Under the pieces are notes generated by a model, which ran no database searches, was not told the origin of the DNA, and saw only the letters and a program-made list of their open reading frames with translations. From positions 1 to 19,942 of the forward strand of contig JADHZB010001516.1 in NCBI GenBank assembly GCA_015657535.1: 19,942 nt of DNA. Reading direction: 5' to 3'. The position numbers were made by a program, and so were the translations under genes. The DNA is from Nephromyces sp. MM_2019 (Eukaryota; Apicomplexa; Aconoidasida; Nephromycida). Each line of letters starts with the position of its first letter. Within the stretch, counting starts at the first letter, position 1. Positions 18,257 to 19,942 of this stretch are shown piece after piece.

Positions 18257-19942
18257 CTGCAATGCTTATGCGGAAACGGATTTTGTTTTTTTTTGTCTTG
18301 CGCATCTTATGGAAAATGCGTGTTCTTCCAGTTTGCTTATAAGGTAGTTCCCAGTTATTAACAAGAGGCATAAAAATTAACATTGATGACTCCTTATGAC
18401 AAATGCTTATTCAAGAGTGTGCGCCTCTTTCGCTAGCAGAGCTGGTGTCAATTAGTGACAATAACTACGTTTACTACTGTCTGGCACAATAATCGGCTAG
18501 CGTTATATATTTTCAAGTGTCAGAAAAAATTGCTTTTGAGACTTTTCTCTTGATGAATTAAGTCGACTAAATAGATAAGAGAGGCTCTTATCCGTTTATT
18601 CAGAATTTTTCTGATGAATTATGAAATCCTTGACGCTCAACGCGCTATTGCCTCGCAATCTAGCCTTCATGAATATAAATCTTGTGCCAACCTAGCACGC
18701 GTAGATCCTTCCAAGGGAGATATCGTTTTTACCTACTTTAAAATGCGATTATGTTGCCATCTGAAACGTTACCGCTAATAATTTCCCTATTAGAATATCG
18801 ACTTCTGGTTTCAAGATGCCGAAGGGTCACAACGGTCGCTAAAAGTTCGTGACAGTTGTGCAGCTTGAGCCCTTGGAGCAAATACCGGTAGTGCGACGAT
18901 CAAGTTGTTTTTTGATATACGCTCTTTTGCTTATCGCAGAGCAAGTTAGGTGCAGAGGTGTTAGACACTTTGCTGATCATGTGCATGCTAACACGGTTGC
19001 TGATATATCTCATATCAGGATTTGCTGCTCAAAGTGCAATGAATATTCCTATACCAGGTAGTTTTGACATCACTGATTTGTTCAAGTTAGGGAGAACGGT
19101 TGTTTCGAATAGAGGTGGACTAATCTTAACGGTGAAATCCGCCGGGTTTTTTGGGAGTATATTGCGGCTGTTGTTTTTATTTGTTTCCTCCGAATGCCTC
19201 ACTCCTAAAGTGTATTTTTTCACTCTAAGCTGCTTTTACTGAATAGAGGCCTAGCAATACTTAAGCAATGATTAGCCGTAGATAGGTTTGGGATTTGTAT
19301 GAAGTGCTTTTGATGATGACTGGGGGACGCTGCTGGAATTAGTAGCTATGATCGTGGTAGCCCTGCGGTATCACAAAAGAGTGTTTAGCTTGCAGTATGC
19401 GCACTTACACTATCTAGTGCCTTGCCTCAGGAAGTTATCGGTCGAATGGAATTACCTGTAGCATCAGGTTGGTTGTGCACCCCGTATGTGATGTCGCCAC
19501 CTATTTACCTCAGCTTACGGAGAAAGCAGAGTGCGTGCCCTAGGTGTTACCATAATACGCACCAGCTGTGTTTGCTAGGCCATCTGTGTGAGCAGGCCTA
19601 CGTGGCAGCCGCCGGGATACCGCAAACCAGGCTAGGCTAGTGCAGCGCTGAAAAAAACGAGAAGTCAACCACTATCATAAACGGAATATGCTGCTAACTC
19701 AAACACAAAGAACGAGAGCATATCAGATCATGCATCAATCTCAATAGCAAGATTCGGCAGTACACGCCTACGTAAACAACAAGCAGTATCTCAAAATAAT
19801 TAGCTCACATAATTATTTAAATCATACATCTAAATAGCAAATATTTTCAAAGAACCCAACAAAGCATATAAACATATTTTTGATATTAGATGCATTGGTC
19901 CGTCACACTAGTGAGAGCCCTCACTGTGTGATGCTGAACAAT
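18257..19942. other. Region downstream of TBCB, no firm gene
   Basis: 1.7 kb. Coding-like pieces exist but none can be joined with confidence: two frames open over about 18925-19058 ending at a GTAGTT donor, and an unusually GC-rich open frame at 19422-19640 that follows AG and contains a Cys/His cluster (CPRCYHNTHQLC). After about 19640 the + strand becomes A/C-rich, the opposite of the rest of the window. Confidence 0.5.

Overview
The window is nuclear DNA from a eukaryote. Its genes are split by GT-AG introns, coding runs are short islands in T-rich sequence, and the one gene identified by homology (tubulin-folding cofactor B) exists only in eukaryotes. Standard stop codons fit the gene models. 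An intron-rich protist, perhaps an apicomplexan or relative, is my best guess; that rests on style (GT/CA/CT-rich low-complexity introns, divergent proteins), not on a marker gene.

Layout. (1) 1-9079, + strand: the 3' part of one large spliced gene. I reconstruct eight exons (394-480, 1286-1384, 3474-3568, 4260-4374, 5443-5588, 5932-6054, 7058-7306, 9050-9079) whose reading phases join at every junction, giving 313 residues and a stop. The start lies upstream. The middle of the protein looks like a degenerate RRM-type fold; the product is otherwise unrecognised. Exon 7 has competing splice models. Its seven introns hold GT-rich and CA-rich tracts that could pair within the RNA. (2) 9080-9761: short spacer. 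(3) 9762 to about 10600, - strand: a probable unrecognised gene, convergent with the first, of which two 3' exons are reasonably supported. (4) About 10.65-16.85 kb: no gene I can name. It has several short coding-like segments, the best being a possible 47-codon spliced ORF at 12502-12728, and a C/A-rich tandem repeat just upstream of the next gene. (5) 16867-18256, + strand: tubulin-folding cofactor B in two exons (269 aa), with an unusual CAP-Gly domain. (6) 18257-19942: no firm gene; the + strand turns from T-rich to A/C-rich after about 19640, which may mark the far end of a - strand gene.

The genes do not form a functional set. The most unusual signal is the repeated GT/CA arrangement in the introns of gene 1, which stops where that gene stops.
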